Shown here in pieces: positions 62,002 to 64,000 of a DNA stretch of 64,000 bases. The notes below the pieces were generated by a model. The model was not told the DNA's origin, did not search any database, and saw only the letters and a list, made by a program, of their open reading frames with translations. Positions within the stretch are counted from its first letter, which is position 1. The number at the start of each line of letters is the position of its first letter. The translations under genes were made by a program, and so were the position numbers. Location of the stretch: assembly GCA_009841115.1 (NCBI GenBank), contig VXML01000034.1, positions 206,821-270,820 of the forward strand. The letters run 5' to 3'. This stretch comes from Gemmatimonadota bacterium. GTDB lineage: Bacteria; Latescibacterota; UBA2968; UBA8231.

Positions 62002-62823
62002 ATGGCCTTCGCCCGCGTCTCCCATCCCGCTCTTTTCCAAGCCCCTCTAAGTCGAGGCATCGCCACCGTCCTCGGCCCCCAAGGCTTGCGTCTGACTGGC
62101 CTGACCAGCTTTCACCTCGACGAGGGGCCCGACTTTGCTTGGCTCAATATCTACCGCACCCTAGCCGACGGTCGCCAACTCGAAATCACGCGCGAGCGCA
62201 CCCCAGACCAAGTGGCCCAAGAAGGCGATGGCGTCGCAGTGCGCTGGGCGGCCTGCCCTGCGGTGCAAGCCGAATTGCAGGCGCACTACCGCATCGCTGG
62301 ACCCGATAGCCTCGACGCCACCTTCAGCGCCCGCCTAGCAGCCGATTACCGGCGTTTTGAATTCTTTATAGCCAATTATTTTACTCCCCACTACACGCCG
62401 TACTTCCCCGTGCAGGACGACCGCACCCATCCCGAAGGCGTCACTTGGTACCAAAAGCAGTGGTACGGCCACAATGAGGCCGAATCGTGGGCGCGCGATG
62501 AAGACGCTGAAGCCGTGTTCCGCGACGGCCGCTGGCTCGACGGCTATCCTCTCAACTGGCGTCGGGGACCGTACTACGCCCATGCCCTGACTCTGCAAGA
62601 GCACCGCTACGGTCACGCCATTCTGCTCATGGCTCGTCCTGCCGACTGCCTGGGCCTGTCGGGCTACAACAGCTACCACAACGCCCAGTACTTCCACTTG
62701 GGCGGCGACGACGTCCAAGCCGGCCAGCACCTGACGTTCACCATTCGCTTGTTGCTACTGACCGAGTGGGACGATCTGCAGGCAGAGGCCCTGGCGCACT
62801 ATCATCAATGGCTGGAGGAATAG
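62002..62823 (+). CDS. unknown cytoplasmic protein, beta-rich
   Basis: 273 aa from ATG at 62002, behind GAGG; the longer open frame from 61759 runs through the promoter region of the divergent Cache gene and looks non-coding. Aromatic-rich beta sequence: FFIANYFTPHYTPYFPVQDD, TWYQKQWYGHNEAESWARD, RYGHAILLMARPADCLGLSG, YNSYHNAQYFHLGGDDVQAG. The conserved-looking His/Tyr/Asp clusters suggest a beta-sandwich carbohydrate-binding or lyase-like fold. I do not recognise the family. Neighbours give no pathway. The 257 bp upstream contains no gene. Confidence 0.6.
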   Translation: MAFARVSHPALFQAPLSRGIATVLGPQGLRLTGLTSFHLDEGPDFAWLNIYRTLADGRQLEITRERTPDQVAQEGDGVAVRWAACPAVQAELQAHYRIAGPDSLDATFSARLAADYRRFEFFIANYFTPHYTPYFPVQDDRTHPEGVTWYQKQWYGHNEAESWARDEDAEAVFRDGRWLDGYPLNWRRGPYYAHALTLQEHRYGHAILLMARPADCLGLSGYNSYHNAQYFHLGGDDVQAGQHLTFTIRLLLLTEWDDLQAEALAHYHQWLEE

Positions 62824-62941
62824 AGGAATAATGGGAATTATATATATACTTAACACCACCAATCCCGAGTTTCAGCCTGAAATAAGCCTAAATTAAACAA
62901 GAACTTGGAGAAAAAACCACTGACCTGTGTAGGAGGGAAAA

Positions 62942-63022
62942 ATGACTACTTCTAAACCATTACCGACTTTATATATAGCTCCTATTCCTGATCGTATAGG
63001 AGGAAAATCAAAGCTCGTATAG
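62942..63022 (+). other. 26-codon ORF with a strong ribosome site
   Basis: GTAGGAGGG then ATG (62942) opens MTTSKPLPTLYIAPIPDRIG and stops after 26 codons. The translation signal is convincing but the product is short. It is either a small protein or the head of a decayed gene in an AT-rich, IS-adjacent stretch. Nothing else was seen in 62824-63034. Confidence 0.3.
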
Positions 63023-63034
63023 GAAAGAGCGAAA

Positions 63035-63211
63035 TTACTGCTCTCCCAACAATCTTTCCATCCGATCTTTGAAACGATATGGAATACGAACAAAATCAGG
63101 GTCCGAATCGAGGATTTCTGGAAAAGGATCGCCAGAACTCCGATTCTCTAAATAAACAGTGGACTCTTCTATGCTCAGAATGAGCCACCTTCCATCGGGA
63201 GACGTATTCAT
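63035..63211 (-). CDS. 58-aa hypothetical protein
   Basis: Reads MNTSPDGRWLILSIEESTVY, then acidic residues SGDPFPEILDSDPDFVRIPY and the end FKDRMERLLGEQ, with GAAAGGG close before the ATG. Soluble and acidic; no family recognised. The codon pattern looks natural and no frame on the other strand competes. It could be a small cargo gene beside the IS element. Confidence 0.5.
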   Translation of the reverse strand: MNTSPDGRWLILSIEESTVYLENRSSGDPFPEILDSDPDFVRIPYRFKDRMERLLGEQ

Positions 63212-63360
63212 ACTAACCCTTTCAGGTAGGAGAAATGACTAAATGGAAACTCAGGATATACGGAAGACGGGAAGCATAGAGGTTATTGCTTCCTTTAAGG
63301 GGCGTGTGATTGATAAGATTGAGCCGCCGCTTTTTCCCCCTCTTCTTGCTTCTTCATTGA

Positions 63361-63390
63361 GTGCGGATTCAACTTGTAAGTGCAATTTCG
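63361..63390. mobile_element. likely terminal inverted repeat at the IS30-type element end
   Basis: GTGCGGATTCAACTTGTAAG, followed by TGCAATTTCG, overlaps and lies just beyond the transposase stop codon (63369), where an IS30 end should sit. The AACTTG core resembles other IS30-family termini as I remember them. The other end lies outside the window, so this is unconfirmed. Confidence 0.4.
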
Positions 63391-64000
63391 CCATGTTTAG
63401 GTTGCGTTCCTGTTTCCTTACATAAGATTTCATGGGGCGTTTGAAAAGCCAAGCCCTTTCGCGGTCGATGATTGAGCCGATCCATGATGTGATGTACCTG
63501 TTGGTCGGACAGCGTATCCAGCGCCATCCCTTTGGGCACATACTGGCGAATCAACCCGTTGGTATTCTCGTTGAGTCCGCGTTGCCCTGCATGGTAGGGA
63601 TGGGCAAAATAGACGGTCGCGTCCAACGCTTGGCTAATGGTGGCATGGTGGGCAAACTCCTTGCCGTTATCGGCCGTAATCGTATGGGTATGCCCCGTAT
63701 GGGGCTTGAGCAACTCGATGGTGACCGCCGCCACCTGCTCGGCCTGTTTGGAGGGGGTTTTGCCCAGCACGGTATAGCGCGAGCGCCGTTCGACCAGGGA
63801 GACCAAGGCCCCGGAGCGCTGGCCGCCCAGCACCAAGTCGATTTCCCAATCGCCGATGCGACTTTTTTCCGCGACGATGGCCGGGCGCTGGTCAATGCTG
63901 ACGCGGTCTTTAATCTGTCCTCGCCCATCGGCTTTTCCATAGCGTTTTTTGCGTTTCTTCTGACTGCGACGCAGATGGCGATACAACGTACCGCCCGCTT
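63369..64000 (-). CDS. IS30-family transposase, N-terminus outside window
   Basis: About 210 residues are visible and the frame is open through the window edge. DDE core of the IS30 type: SRIGDWEIDLVLGGQRSGAL (first Asp), HTITADNGKEFAHHATISQA (second Asp), YFAHPYHAGQRGLNENTNGL (Glu), followed by IRQYVPKGMALDTLSDQQVH. The upstream basic region RRSQKKRKKRYGK is typical. It catalyses copy/paste of the element by inverted-repeat recognition. There is no frameshift in the visible part, so it may be functional. Confidence 0.93.
   Translation of the reverse strand, partial: AGGTLYRHLRRSQKKRKKRYGKADGRGQIKDRVSIDQRPAIVAEKSRIGDWEIDLVLGGQRSGALVSLVERRSRYTVLGKTPSKQAEQVAAVTIELLKPHTGHTHTITADNGKEFAHHATISQALDATVYFAHPYHAGQRGLNENTNGLIRQYVPKGMALDTLSDQQVHHIMDRLNHRPRKGLAFQTPHEILCKETGTQPKHGEIALTS

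Noticed and set aside
63243-63425. 60-aa plus-strand frame across the IS30 end
   Set aside because: Crosses the transposase 3' end and probable inverted repeat; no motif.

Overview
The window looks like a piece of an uncultured, Gram-negative-type bacterium of the Latescibacterota/Poribacteria kind. This is inferred from gene content, because no rRNA or other phylogenetic marker is present. The clues are four Gfo/Idh/MocA oxidoreductases, a DUF6785-type membrane protein, an MlrC-like M81 protein, an Ldh_2 dehydrogenase, a sulfatase-superfamily enzyme, amidohydrolases, and three secreted proteins ending in a FlgD-like 'TPNGDG' domain. Most of the sequence is GC-rich. A few AT-richer islands (about 20.5-22.6 kb, 31.5-34.2 kb, 62.8-64 kb) look acquired. 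I see no tRNA, rRNA or CRISPR array.

Layout. 0-4.9 kb: truncated FGGY sugar kinase with a DadA-like oxidase, an XRE regulator/thioredoxin pair with a clear promoter and operator, a chorismate mutase-like protein, a Gfo/Idh dehydrogenase and a 2OG-Fe(II) oxygenase. 5-10.2 kb: two divergent multidomain proteins, a PQQ-type dehydrogenase fused to ankyrin repeats and an FAD oxidoreductase fused to a sialidase-like propeller. 10.4-16 kb: a minus-strand operon of DUF6785 membrane protein, acetyl-xylan-esterase-like hydrolase and Gfo/Idh dehydrogenase. 16-19 kb: a secreted FlgD-tailed protein convergent with an SGNH hydrolase. 19.3-27 kb: a sugar/polyol ABC importer with two ATPases and a translationally coupled 54-aa membrane protein, interrupted by an LRR/metalloprotease lipoprotein gene that has its own promoter. 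27-31.4 kb: VapBC-type toxin-antitoxin pair, amidohydrolase, DUF4214 protein coupled to a class A beta-lactamase-like hydrolase, and a Gfo/Idh dehydrogenase.

31.5-37.2 kb: a single-chain BsuBI/PstI-family restriction-modification protein in a decayed epimerase-like locus, followed by mannonate dehydratase, epimerase and amidohydrolase (uronate-type catabolism). 37.3-50.4 kb: the most unusual block. It has a large outer-membrane-like protein and a 1045-aa secreted FlgD-tailed protein, divergent from a histidine kinase/response regulator pair. These are followed by a TPR-coiled-coil protein with two GH2-like jelly rolls and another FlgD-tailed protein. 50.5-57.9 kb: DHDPS-like lyase, a small toxin-antitoxin cassette between 25-bp direct repeats, methyltransferase, M81 protein, Ldh_2 dehydrogenase, sulfatase-like enzyme and Gfo/Idh dehydrogenase. 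58-64 kb: an Eco29kI-type restriction-modification system, metallophosphoesterase, lone Cache-like protein, an unknown protein, an AT-rich stretch of small ORFs, and an IS30-family transposase cut by the window end.

Taken together, the region is a catabolic landscape: sugar acids, acetylated and possibly sulfated or sialylated glycans, and amino-acid derivatives, imported and then oxidised. It is interspersed with defence and toxin-antitoxin cassettes and a putative two-component-controlled surface protein system.
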